From the NCBI GenBank assembly GCA_025992855.1, contig DAJPGB010000001.1:434001-498000 (forward strand): a stretch of 64,000 nucleotides of DNA. Reading direction: 5' to 3'. This document shows, one piece after another, positions 30,201 through 36,452 of the stretch (position 1 is the first letter of the stretch; every line of letters starts with the position of its first letter). The translations under genes were made by a program, and so were the position numbers. Below the pieces are notes generated by a model. That model was not told the origin of the DNA. It was given only the letters and a program-made list of their open reading frames with translations, and did not search any database. This stretch comes from Coriobacteriaceae bacterium. Its GTDB lineage: Bacteria; Actinomycetota; Coriobacteriia; Coriobacteriales; Coriobacteriaceae.

Positions 30201-30881
30201 ACGACGTTGACGGCGGCGGTGGACGGCACGGCGCTGTCCAAGCAGGTCGACGTTCGCGTGTCTGCCGAGGCAGTGCGACCGGCGCGACCGGTGGCGACGA
30301 TTGGTGCGACGACGTTTGGTGCATGGTCGCCCAAGGAGAACTACATTACGGTGCCCAAGGGCACGAAGCTGGAGCTTTCTGCCGAGGATGGCACGACGAT
30401 TTGGTACACCACCAACGACACCTGCCCCTGCCGTGACGAAGGCCGCGTAAAGTACACCGAGCCTATTGCGCTCGATAGCAACATGTATGTGCGCATTGCG
30501 GCACAGCGCCCTGGCATGTCGTACAGCGAGTATTCCGAGCGTCTGAACATTACGATTACGGTGACCGATGAGCCGGCGCCTGAGCCGACGCCCGATCCCG
30601 GTCTGAAGCCGGAGCCTGAGCCGACGCCTGACGGCGGCGAGCAGGGTGGCGGTACGGATGGCTCTGGTGGCGCCGGGGTCCCTGCGGGCAGTTCGACTTC
30701 GACGACGACCACGGTGACGACGAACAAGTCCAAGGGTAAGGGCAAGAACGGCAAGAAGTCCGGTGGCACGGAGCTTGCCGGCACGGGTGACTCCGCCGCG
30801 ATGACGGTCGCTGCCCTGGGCATCGCCGGTGCAACCGTTGCCGCAGCCGGCATCGCCGCGACCAAGCGCCGCAAGCATTAG
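24270..30881 (+). CDS. Giant LAxTG-anchored surface protein with BspA-type leucine-rich repeats
   Basis: A 2203-residue secreted, wall-anchored protein. After the signal peptide (ends near residue 32) and an Asp/Ala-rich stretch, residues ~190-405 contain BspA/LRR_5-type repeats (IKEIALPDSVEELKSYAFY, INVPGTVERIGHYAFDGCS). A long middle of beta-rich and helical segments follows. Near 1700-1800 is a carboxypeptidase-regulatory-like fold (ATVELWSADDAAG), near 1903-2000 a bacterial Ig-like domain, and near 2004-2098 a chitobiase C-terminal-like domain (TIWYTTNDT). The end is a proline-rich spanner, LAGTG at 2169-2173, a helix and KRRKH. AGGAAAGGA selects ATG 24270 over ATG 24240. Its last 25 residues nearly copy those of the preceding surface protein. 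Likely an adhesin or matrix-binding protein, by inference. Confidence 0.85.
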   Translation: MRWTTVRALCRRLTVAAVTLTMVTGSLPAGAFAETLTTDSTFVQTDVEQVDDADAADAADPAPDAADAAPDAGVADPTVPAADDVLTPPDSEIALAAGLTGAGQTESTPAGTLATDLVEGKELAEQQKQEEASGAEATWNEELELWATSKGATGVKGEYDDGYVAGEQTPAQYYFSIDSLTNEISIEYGDAGITTLEVPSTIDDKNVVSLTGMGSAALTSITFAPNSHVRSVGGLGGSSIKEIALPDSVEELKSYAFYKSKTLQTVTWPNNAAFTTIPEQAFKECEQLDDKVVATLPPSVKTIDYLAFAYCGVPQFYVSDTTVLTFTQINVPGTVERIGHYAFDGCSHVSSVTIGDGVKSIGALAFASLDPAIAGKEIVLPKSVEMIEWGAFENTRYGNETNHNAVALRVMNPDLQLGEAGYPGDYNERVTIDGVTYAIPFSEGQTIYAYATDSAGNPSMVKKLADAVADRKDSVDSSKPAYTFEWMGEAAQITGKLPQGAAAVLVQAGQSTPLAVGDDGSFTADALSKTAATLRISLSGYYDMVLARPGDQMTGTWNIGDIKAEDFTKIPASRAIELNVGFLEPIVGQDKTERIELDSLDNIDLTVKSGGKTLKPAKGDKENDFRIQGTALVVSQAIADADQDLEITLEPKDSLKLGGATATVKPSAGKVDIDLKPWGTATVTTKGDYQGANRVLVFRTSDGKLVADGVTYLMGYEDDGTTPIMKAETPRLKAGSYTIVAFNKTSYDIQATSYSTFSRLGLTVGKHIAQKQVKIEDGKQLDVTLDVPTFDVETYRAERGLTAGSVIADSSAVVGAETELRIHYELKDSQAAKIEIPLAKDAVEDVSAGAREAGASSDAMWAATTWEGDNLVLDMKKSAGADVFVRFKPKAAGIYAVSPLITLGEVTLPLGSTTLEVSGSRIEVDNTDVHSLLGNVAYVYAAPGKSVQLTVGTGSSAAKYTGKTNKLGRAKIEYELPQDTLAAERVTLEARVGSTDVAAAAAEVTARNYVRYVPGASVWNFDVTYRGGTQNLVKDGKDTGKSLWTFHHLPQKKNAYWTFDITLEVGNEEAADTLDLYVDCVDGKTVTIPLTQKSREGTRVRYAAEYVDEGYLKLLNEFNKANDSTYVNCGNFEQIFMPQTCRISNAQLMTMLSFDANASAKKHSAAAEERQQEFSNAVQQWHEYMMDNSFNDVDEAFNDAIDQMVADAFAEEDKDGKEDEAQGGAARKARRAPAASDGEGDGTGNDEAAQFAAELKAAVGGSSALLTQQGDSYGVNVDKMIFEDAYGTSEDWYQELAAAQGANAADAAAIKELVDHASRAEFIAQQAEDLVGQSMGIGQLNQYGSWNDATAAALNKCAGIKASEYNGQSTSGFNDLGQALGSSLSYKAADDDTVKGFKVAAPDGEQTAYIESEFIENSNNNKNQALLFNSIAMQCDILDNLYDNWNVVHSLNNSTIRGWLMAWKRNGDVSAHMKLIRTIRSLKSYKIECEMFGQVFKTDAWKAAGQAFPAATQGIGIFTGIYGVNDASKNWENVNVRMQKVKGEREGYELQHTRLLAKPEKTEDDWKCIYALRDAMEKARAFEDLLHRQLCHDSTDVAVGSIMTIAGVLTASSAGTVVGAAYDAASTSVGSERAIKLTNAECAYDVACEQVERACQNRITVNWGELTDTEVYKANKDGLISDEKMQSIFEARYRNVAAKAAPDPAGVVYEGLLSNTVEGATVELWSADDAAGTNAVRWDAEEYEQDNPLATGADGAYNWNTPTGWYQVRVTKDGYEEARSAWLRVPPIQTEVNIGLASTAAPEVASAHAYTDCVEVEFAQYMDASDDTLAALCAQGLGDVTYTWLDKQDDPNGKPLSRVLRIRYADACEVGSTVSFELDGARNYAGTAMARWASGELVVGVRADKLKLNVEQAVTMLEGSDFELVAHVTDKAGKPFAGAKVSVGLESSAICSVDANQAVTGEDGAATFVLHGALPGLTTLTAAVDGTALSKQVDVRVSAEAVRPARPVATIGATTFGAWSPKENYITVPKGTKLELSAEDGTTIWYTTNDTCPCRDEGRVKYTEPIALDSNMYVRIAAQRPGMSYSEYSERLNITITVTDEPAPEPTPDPGLKPEPEPTPDGGEQGGGTDGSGGAGVPAGSSTSTTTTVTTNKSKGKGKNGKKSGGTELAGTGDSAAMTVAALGIAGATVAAAGIAATKRRKH

Positions 30882-30918
30882 AGCTGGGTGACGGCTCTCG
30901 TTCTCGGCCTCAGTAAAA

Positions 30919-31134
30919 TCTCGATCTGTAACACCAAACTGCCCAAAACGGCTCTAGATGTTACAGATTGAGATGAACCGAATGGCCGCCAATCTAATGT
31001 CTCGATCTGTAACACCAGGCGGGGAATTTGACCTCTAACTGTTACAGATTGAGATGAACAGGTGGATGTTCGCACAATATCTTGATCTGTAACAACTACA
31101 AGGCTCAACAGGGTCTAACTGTTACAGATTGAGA
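30919..31134. repeat. Array B: duplicate of array A
   Basis: Units start at 30919, 31000 and 31080, with the same 81/80 spacing as array A. The three 25-nt loops match those of array A with a few changes each, for example CCAAACTGCCCAAAACGG versus CCAAGCCAGTCAAAACGG. It follows the giant gene just as array A follows the first surface gene. Confidence 0.9.
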
Positions 31135-31168
31135 CAAACGCCGGAATTGGTTTGCCGACCAGTCCCCA

Positions 31169-31200
31169 ACCACCACAAAGGTGCCTGTCCCCTTTGTGGT
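31169..31200. repeat. GGGGACAG palindrome following array B
   Basis: ACCACCACAAAGG at 31169-31181 pairs with CCTTTGTGGT at 31191-31200, with GTGCCTGTCC in the loop. Its position relative to array B equals that of 24129-24167 relative to array A, so the whole ~320-bp module is duplicated. Confidence 0.7.
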
Positions 31201-31215
31201 AGTCGGCCGGCATAG

Positions 31216-31255
31216 AAAAAGTCCCCGCCGGGCGTGTGCTCGACGGGGACTTTGC
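31216..31255 (-). terminator. Terminator of nfnAB
   Basis: AAAGTCCCCG at 31218-31227 pairs with CGGGGACTTT at 31244-31253. Read on the minus strand it ends in a TTTTT run. It lies ~27 nt beyond the nfnB stop. Confidence 0.75.
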
Positions 31256-31281
31256 CGTTTGGTAGCTAGCGCTGCGGATGA

Positions 31282-32691
31282 TTACTCGCCCAGTAGGCTC
31301 TTGGTGATGGAAGCGGCGGCCTTCTTGCCGGCGCCCATCGCCAGAATGACCGTAGCGGCACCGGTGACGATGTCGCCGCCGGCCCAGATACGGGGATCGG
31401 TGGTCTGGCCGGTCTCCTCGTCGGCAACAATGTAGCCCCACTTGTTGAGCTCCATCTTGCCGCCGATCTTCTTTGCGAAGGGGTTGGCGTTGGTGCCGAT
31501 AGCCGAGATTGCGACGTCGCAGGGGATCTCCTCGATGGCGCCCTCGATGGGCACCGGGCGACGACGGCCGGACTCGTCAGGCTCGCCGAGCTCCATCTTC
31601 TGGACCTTGACGGCGCACACGGAGCCGTCCTCGCCAGCGACAAACTCGAGCGGGGAGACGAGCGGCAGAACCTCGACGCCCTCGGCCTTGGCATGGTGCA
31701 GCTCGGCGCGACGGCAGGGCATCTCGTCCTCGGTACGGCGGTAGGCGATGATGGCGTGCTCGGCGCCCAGACGCTTGGCGGTGCGGACGGCGTCCATAGC
31801 CACGTTGCCGCCACCAAAGACGACGACGTTCTTGCCGTGCTTGGTGGGGGTGTCGTACTCGGGGAACTTGTTGGCCTTCATCAGGTTCACGCGGGTGAGG
31901 TACTCGTTCGCGAAGAAGACGTTGGGCAGGTTCTCGCCGGGGACGTTGAGGAACTTGGGCAGGCCAGCGCCGGTCGCCACGTAGATGGCGTCGAAGCCCT
32001 GCTCGAACAGCTCCTCGGCCGTGGCCATGTTGCCCACGACGGAGTTGTACTCAAACTTGACGCCCATGTCCTCCAGGCCGTCAATCTCGCGCTTGACGAC
32101 CGCCTTGGGCAGACGGAACTCGGGGATGCCGTAGACCAGCACGCCGCCGCCGGTGAAGAAGGCCTCAAAGACGGTAACGTCAAAGCCGTTGCGGGCGAGC
32201 TCGCCAGCGCAGGTGATGCCGGACGGGCCGGAGCCGACGACGGCGACCTTCTTGCCGTTCTTGGGAGCCATCTTGGGCGTGGAGGCGAGCTCGGGGCGGT
32301 CACCCAGGAAGCGCTCGAGCTGGCCGATGGCCACGGGCTCGGACTTCTTACCACGGATGCACTTGCCCTCGCACTGGTTCTCCTGCGGGCAGACGCGGCC
32401 GCAGATAGCGGGAAGCATGGAGTCCTCGCGGATGGTATCGAGAGCGCCGCCGAAGTCCTTCGCGCGGATCTGCTCGATAAAGCGGGGAATGTTGATGTTG
32501 ACGGGGCAGCCCTCAACACAGAACGGCTTCTTGCAGTTGAGGCAGCGCTCGGCCTCGGCCAGCGCCATCTCCTCGGTGAAGCCCTTGTCGACGGGGCGGA
32601 AGTCGCAGGCGCGCTCGGCAGCCGGCTCCTCGTTATCGGGGGTGCGGGGCGACTTCATATCGGCAACGAAACGACCGTTAACTAGTGGCAT
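31282..32691 (-). CDS. nfnB: NfnB: large subunit of NADH-dependent reduced ferredoxin:NADP oxidoreductase
   Basis: A 469-residue GltD-like flavoprotein. The N-terminus has [4Fe-4S]-ligating cysteine groups (ERCLNCKKPFCVEGCP and CGRVCPQENQCEGKCI). Then come an FAD Rossmann motif (VAVVGSGPSGITCAGELA), an NADP-type motif (VVVFGGGNVAMDAVRTAKRLG) and the C-terminal FAD motif (IWAGGDIVTGAATV). On its own it could be called glutamate synthase small subunit. The overlapping upstream PyrK-like gene makes the electron-bifurcating NfnAB complex the better call; it couples NADH and reduced ferredoxin oxidation to NADP reduction. It overlaps nfnA by 10 nt. Confidence 0.85.
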   Translation of the reverse strand: MPLVNGRFVADMKSPRTPDNEEPAAERACDFRPVDKGFTEEMALAEAERCLNCKKPFCVEGCPVNINIPRFIEQIRAKDFGGALDTIREDSMLPAICGRVCPQENQCEGKCIRGKKSEPVAIGQLERFLGDRPELASTPKMAPKNGKKVAVVGSGPSGITCAGELARNGFDVTVFEAFFTGGGVLVYGIPEFRLPKAVVKREIDGLEDMGVKFEYNSVVGNMATAEELFEQGFDAIYVATGAGLPKFLNVPGENLPNVFFANEYLTRVNLMKANKFPEYDTPTKHGKNVVVFGGGNVAMDAVRTAKRLGAEHAIIAYRRTEDEMPCRRAELHHAKAEGVEVLPLVSPLEFVAGEDGSVCAVKVQKMELGEPDESGRRRPVPIEGAIEEIPCDVAISAIGTNANPFAKKIGGKMELNKWGYIVADEETGQTTDPRIWAGGDIVTGAATVILAMGAGKKAAASITKSLLGE

Positions 32692-33521
32692 GCGCAGCTC
32701 TTTTCCTCATAGGCCTTGAGGGACTCGCCCTCTTCGGAATGGTAAGCGGCCTGGCGGGCACGAAGGTCATCCCAGTCGACCAGGGTGGCATCGAAGTCGG
32801 GGCCGTCGACGCAAGCGAACTTGGTCACGCCGCCCACCTCGACGCGGCAGCAGCCGCACATACCGGTGCCGTCAACCATGATGGGGTTGAGCGACGCGGT
32901 GATGGGGGTGTCGTACTTCTGGGCGGTGAGGGTCGAGAACTTCATCATCGGAACGGGGCCGACGCAGAAGACCTGGCTCACGGCCTTGTCCTGAAGCAGG
33001 CGCTCCAGCGGAGCGGTGACAACGCCCTGCTCGCCGTAGGAGCCGTCATCAGTGGTGATGTGGATGTGGTCCTCGTCGAGGAGCTCGCGGAACTGGTCCT
33101 CCATAAGCAGGAGGTCCTTGGTGCGGGCGCCCATGATGGCGTGCACCTCGTGGCCGGTCTCGACCAGGTGCTTGGCGACCGGGAAGGCAATTGCCAGGCC
33201 GACGCCGCCGCCAATGACGGCGCAGGGGCCCTCAGCCATCTCGGTGGGAACGCCCAGCGGGCCCACGACGTCGCGCAGCGACTCGCCGGCCTCGTAGGTG
33301 GAAAGCATCTCGGTGGTCTTGCCGATCACCATGAAGATGAACTCGACCCAGCCCTCGTCACCGTTCCAGCCGGCCAGGGTAAACGGGACACGCTCGCCCG
33401 TCTCGTTGGCGCGAACCATGAGGAACTGTCCAGCGTGCGCATGCTTGGCGATTGCAGGCGCCTCGATGCGGAACTTGAACACCTTCTCCGAGAACTGCGT
33501 CTTCTCCAGGATCTTATACAT
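32682..33521 (-). CDS. nfnA: NfnA: FAD/[2Fe-2S] subunit of NfnAB
   Basis: A 279-residue protein related to dihydroorotate dehydrogenase electron-transfer subunits and sulfide dehydrogenase SudB. The FAD domain (HAGQFLMVRANETGERVPFT) is followed by an NAD-binding Rossmann domain (CAVIGGGVGLAIAFPVA). The C-terminal cluster region MVDGTGMCGCCRV...FACVDGP holds an Asp and three Cys, the unusual D/C3 ligand set known in SudB/NfnA. No pyrD adjoins it, which argues against PyrK. GAGAGGGG precedes the ATG. It is first in the operon with nfnB. Confidence 0.85.
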   Translation of the reverse strand: MYKILEKTQFSEKVFKFRIEAPAIAKHAHAGQFLMVRANETGERVPFTLAGWNGDEGWVEFIFMVIGKTTEMLSTYEAGESLRDVVGPLGVPTEMAEGPCAVIGGGVGLAIAFPVAKHLVETGHEVHAIMGARTKDLLLMEDQFRELLDEDHIHITTDDGSYGEQGVVTAPLERLLQDKAVSQVFCVGPVPMMKFSTLTAQKYDTPITASLNPIMVDGTGMCGCCRVEVGGVTKFACVDGPDFDATLVDWDDLRARQAAYHSEEGESLKAYEEKSCACH

Positions 33522-33696
33522 AGAACCCCTCTCTTGTTAGGGCTGCCGAACCGTGCCTCCACGGAAATGGACGGTAGCCCGAATAAAACCGTACGCGCAC
33601 AGGCGTTGTGCAGACATACGGTGCAAATTATACCCTCATGGCAATGTCGCTTACGTGTTTCTTTGGCAGGTGGGAAAAGGGTTTATCCACTTCGGC

Positions 33697-33891
33697 CTAC
33701 CAAATAGGGACAGGTTTATTTTGGTCGGTTTTATCAGGCAAAACGGCAAAGGGGCCGGCCTCGGGTTGTGATGAGGCCGGCCCCCTTTGGGGCGCTGCAT
33801 ATGTATGGCGGCACAGGGTTTATTACGGCGCGGCTGTCATGGCGTTTCCGTAGATAAAACCTGCCAAAATAACCCTGTCCCTAAATAGTAG
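33697..33891. repeat. ~195-bp element with 39-bp imperfect terminal inverted repeats
   Basis: Left arm 33697-33735 (CTACCAAATAGGGACAGG then TTTATTTTGGTCGG) pairs with right arm 33853-33891, with a handful of mismatches. It fills most of the pth-nfnA gap, ends 3 nt short of the pth stop, and contains a terminator hairpin in its centre. The solo copy at 11192-11220 belongs to the same family. Confidence 0.65.
33748..33788 (-). terminator. Terminator hairpin inside the repeat element
   Basis: AAAGGGGCCGGCCTC at 33748-33762 pairs with GAGGCCGGCCCCCTTT at 33773-33788, with one bulge. On the minus strand it is followed by TTTGCCGTTTT. It would end pth transcripts before nfnA. Confidence 0.6.
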
Positions 33892-33894
33892 GTT

Positions 33895-34524
33895 TTAGTG
33901 CTTGCCGTTGGCGGAGGCGGCGCCGTTGACATGGTCGCGAGCATAGACTACGCCGTGCACAATCGCCAGGCCGGCGGCGTCGGCCGCGCGGGCGCAGGTG
34001 TCCTGGAAATCCTCGGCCTCGCGGGCGCGCAGCTGCTTAAGCACGTAGTCGGCGACGGCCATCTTGCCGGGAGGGTTGCCGATGCCGGTGCGGATGCGGC
34101 TGAAGTCGCGGCTGCCCATCTTATCGATGATGGAACGCAGGCCGTTGTGACCGGCATGGCCGCCGCCCACCTTAACACGCACGTCGCCGGCGGGAATATC
34201 GAGCTCGTCGTGGATGACGAGCAGCTCCTCGGCCTTGATCTTGTACTCGCGGCAGAGTTTGGAGATGGGCCCGCCCGAGGTGTTCATGTACGACTGCGGC
34301 TTGACCAGTACAATCTGGCGCTTGCCGCCCTCTTCCTCGGGATCGTTGATGTTGATGAGCGCGATCTCGGCGCCTGCTTGGTTTTTCCAGTACGTGACGC
34401 CGGCCTGACGGGCCAGCTCGTCGATTGCTTTGAAACCAGCGTTGTGACGGGTCTCGGCATATTCCTCGCCAGGGTTGCCAAGTCCGGCAACCATGCGAAT
34501 CTTAAGCGGCTGTGCAGCTGCCAT
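33895..34524 (-). CDS. pth: Peptidyl-tRNA hydrolase
   Basis: Pth frees tRNA from peptidyl-tRNA dropped by ribosomes. Typical motifs are MVAGLGNPGEEYAETRHNAGF with the catalytic His, KPQSYMNTSGG, IHDELDIPAGDVRVKVGGGHAGHNGLRS and FSRIRTGIGNP. Length is about 209 residues. GAAAGG abuts an ATG at 34530 and is well spaced for ATG 34524, so the latter is preferred. Confidence 0.93.
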   Translation of the reverse strand: MAAAQPLKIRMVAGLGNPGEEYAETRHNAGFKAIDELARQAGVTYWKNQAGAEIALININDPEEEGGKRQIVLVKPQSYMNTSGGPISKLCREYKIKAEELLVIHDELDIPAGDVRVKVGGGHAGHNGLRSIIDKMGSRDFSRIRTGIGNPPGKMAVADYVLKQLRAREAEDFQDTCARAADAAGLAIVHGVVYARDHVNGAASANGKH

Positions 34525-34638
34525 GTTCATCCTTTCGTTGATTTGTCGCCTGCTATGGTGAGCGACCCCGTTGCTGCTGTCAAATGGCGGGTGATTGAGG
34601 CTGTATGAGGGCGTTTGGGCAGTCGTCAGAAGCCGGGG

Positions 34639-34841
34639 TGGACAGTTAGTTCAGATTTGTATAAACCAAGAGGTCTTTGACTGTCAAAATTGGGACCGCG
34701 GAACTGCCACGGCGCTTTGGGGAGCACATTTTGCGCTATTTCAGATCTTTCGAGTCTTCAAATGAGGTGACTGGCGCCGGGATGGCGGCAAACTACCTCG
34801 ATATTAGCCGTCTTTTTATACAAATCTGAACTAACTGTCCA
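34639..34841. mobile_element. 203-bp MITE-like element, copy 1 (27-bp perfect terminal inverted repeats)
   Basis: TGGACAGTTAGTTCAGATTT then GTATAAA at 34639-34665 is the exact complement of 34815-34841. The interior has no credible reading frame. No target-site duplication is obvious. A second element with the same terminal sequence and almost the same length lies at 36163-36367, so the pair brackets the gene at 34873-36000. Confidence 0.75.
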
Positions 34842-34872
34842 GCCATGCTAGGTAACACTGGGTAAAAGTCTT

Positions 34873-36000
34873 TTAGACCGGCGCGAGGCCGATTCCGGCC
34901 CGCAGGGCGTTGAGCCAGGCAGCCTGACGCTTGCGATAGCCCTTGATACGGTAGCGGAATCGGACTCCCGCGAGTCGATGCATCGTTTGGGCGAAGGCTT
35001 CGAGCGCAACAAGGTCTTTCATTTGGTCGCGATTGATAACCAGGACGTGGATGCCCATTGCCTTGAGGCCATTATTTCGATTGCCATCGTGGATGCGAGC
35101 GTTTTGAAGCTCATGCCCAATTCCGTTATATTCGTTGTCGACACCGGCTGCCGGGCAATATAAGTCGCAGATGGCGTAGGGGATGCCCGAGGACATGTTG
35201 ACCGCAAGGGCGTCGAAGTCGACTCGATAGTTGAGTAGCAGGCCGCCCATGGGAAGGCTGCAACACCCGAATCCGCCAAAGCGCATGGGCGCTCCGAGAA
35301 CAGCAAACATTAGGGATTCGGCTGGGGATGCAGATCCGGGTCGGGCGAGTTTGACGGCAGTGCGAAACGAGGTATATGAGCTGCTTTTTGCGAACCGTGC
35401 GATCGCCTCGAGCTCCTCGATGGTCGTGGCTGGCTCGCATTTGTAGTGCGCCTGTTCGTAGCGGGTTTCATTTTGCTGCTCGGTCACCGACTGGTCGCTC
35501 CGGCAATCGAGATCGTTCGTCGCTTCGAAGGTGTCGGCCTTGGGCCAGATGTCGTCATAGGCGATGGGGTAGGTTGCCTCGGGCGGAAGAGAATACGTTC
35601 CGAGCAGCTCCATGAGAAGCATCAGGGTTTTGGCAACCGATTCATTTTTGGAACACAGCAGCGCCGTCATGGCAGGGGATGTGGCGTAGATGTCGGCCTC
35701 GATGTGCATAATCGCCCCTTCGGGAAGCGGGGCAGAGAGAATATGCTGAAGAAGTCGCTTGTCGGGACGTCTGTTGTCTTCGTTTGAAACGAGAAGATCG
35801 AGCAGTTCGGAATCGTCTTCATTCCAGGCATCGAGCATCGAAAGCGCGTCAAAGTCTATGGCGTCATTATTGGGGATGCAGCCAGCCAGAGCCCGCGATT
35901 GCTGTCCGACGTCGATGGAGTCCCACGGAAGCGCAGAGTACGCCCGTCGTGCGCGGCGAATCGCGCGGAGGGCGGAGAGATGTGAAATTACGGTCGTCAT
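34873..36000 (-). CDS. Uncharacterised PD-(D/E)XK-like protein flanked by MITE-like elements
   Basis: A 375-residue protein I cannot assign to a named family. The N-terminal ~150 residues are helical with many acidic residues. From about residue 240, SPAESLMFAVLGAPMRFGG is followed by NYRVDFDALA, AICDLYCPAAGVDNEYNG and GIHVLVINRDQM. That order of acidic residues on predicted strands resembles a restriction-endonuclease-like (DUF559-like) fold, with E-Y-N in place of the usual E-x-K. The ribosome-binding site is weak. Base use is less GC-extreme than in neighbours. Flanking inverted-repeat elements suggest an accessory gene. A nuclease or toxin role is inference only. Confidence 0.5.
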   Translation of the reverse strand: MTTVISHLSALRAIRRARRAYSALPWDSIDVGQQSRALAGCIPNNDAIDFDALSMLDAWNEDDSELLDLLVSNEDNRRPDKRLLQHILSAPLPEGAIMHIEADIYATSPAMTALLCSKNESVAKTLMLLMELLGTYSLPPEATYPIAYDDIWPKADTFEATNDLDCRSDQSVTEQQNETRYEQAHYKCEPATTIEELEAIARFAKSSSYTSFRTAVKLARPGSASPAESLMFAVLGAPMRFGGFGCCSLPMGGLLLNYRVDFDALAVNMSSGIPYAICDLYCPAAGVDNEYNGIGHELQNARIHDGNRNNGLKAMGIHVLVINRDQMKDLVALEAFAQTMHRLAGVRFRYRIKGYRKRQAAWLNALRAGIGLAPV

Positions 36001-36162
36001 AACTACAAGGTACTAAGCCGTTGGCGAAACGTGGTTGCCGCGTCGTTCTTTTCGCTCAGTGGGGTGTTGTGTGCCATGAACGGCTGGGTGTTATGAAGTC
36101 GGAGGAATTGGTTGAGGGGATTGCGGGAAATCGAGCTCTTCCGCGAGGGTTGACGACAACTG

Positions 36163-36367
36163 CTGGACAGTTAGTTCAGATACGTATAAGGCATCGCGCG
36201 TTCGAGGCGTTTCTAAGGGCCCTCGAGGACGATTTGAGGGTAAATGTGCAGCGGTAATGCTCGAAAACGATGAGTTTTGGGCGGCATAGCGTCCGCCGGG
36301 GAGCTCAGAAAGCTCCGAACGGCACTTTGGGGCTTTAAATAAATACGTATCTGAACTAACTGTCCAG
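36163..36367. mobile_element. 205-bp MITE-like element, copy 2 (25-bp perfect terminal inverted repeats)
   Basis: CTGGACAGTTAGTTCAGATA then CGTAT at 36163-36187 is the exact complement of 36343-36367. The outer 18 nt of each end match copy 1, while the interior is largely different apart from a GAAC-CGGC-CTTTGGGG patch. The two arms changed together at ATACGTAT versus TTTGTATA, so terminal pairing is conserved. Confidence 0.75.
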
Positions 36368-36390
36368 GGCAGGTTGACGAGGAATAGAAA

Positions 36391-36418
36391 AAGGGTCGGA
36401 AGTATGCTTCCGACCCTT
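36391..36418 (-). terminator. Terminator of prs
   Basis: AAGGGTCGGAAG at 36391-36402 pairs perfectly with CTTCCGACCCTT at 36407-36418 around a 4-nt loop. On the minus strand it is followed by TTTTTCTA. It lies 34 nt past the prs stop. Confidence 0.85.
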
Positions 36419-36452
36419 AAAAAACATCGAAGATGATGCGATGTGCCGCAGA

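Noticed and set aside
32682..33521. PyrK (dihydroorotate dehydrogenase electron-transfer subunit)
   Set aside because: The fold is shared, but no pyrD is adjacent and it overlaps a GltD-like gene, the arrangement of nfnAB.
36021..36257. A 78-codon open frame running into the second MITE-like element
   Set aside because: No family resemblance, a TTG start without a ribosome-binding site, and overlap with the terminal inverted repeat.
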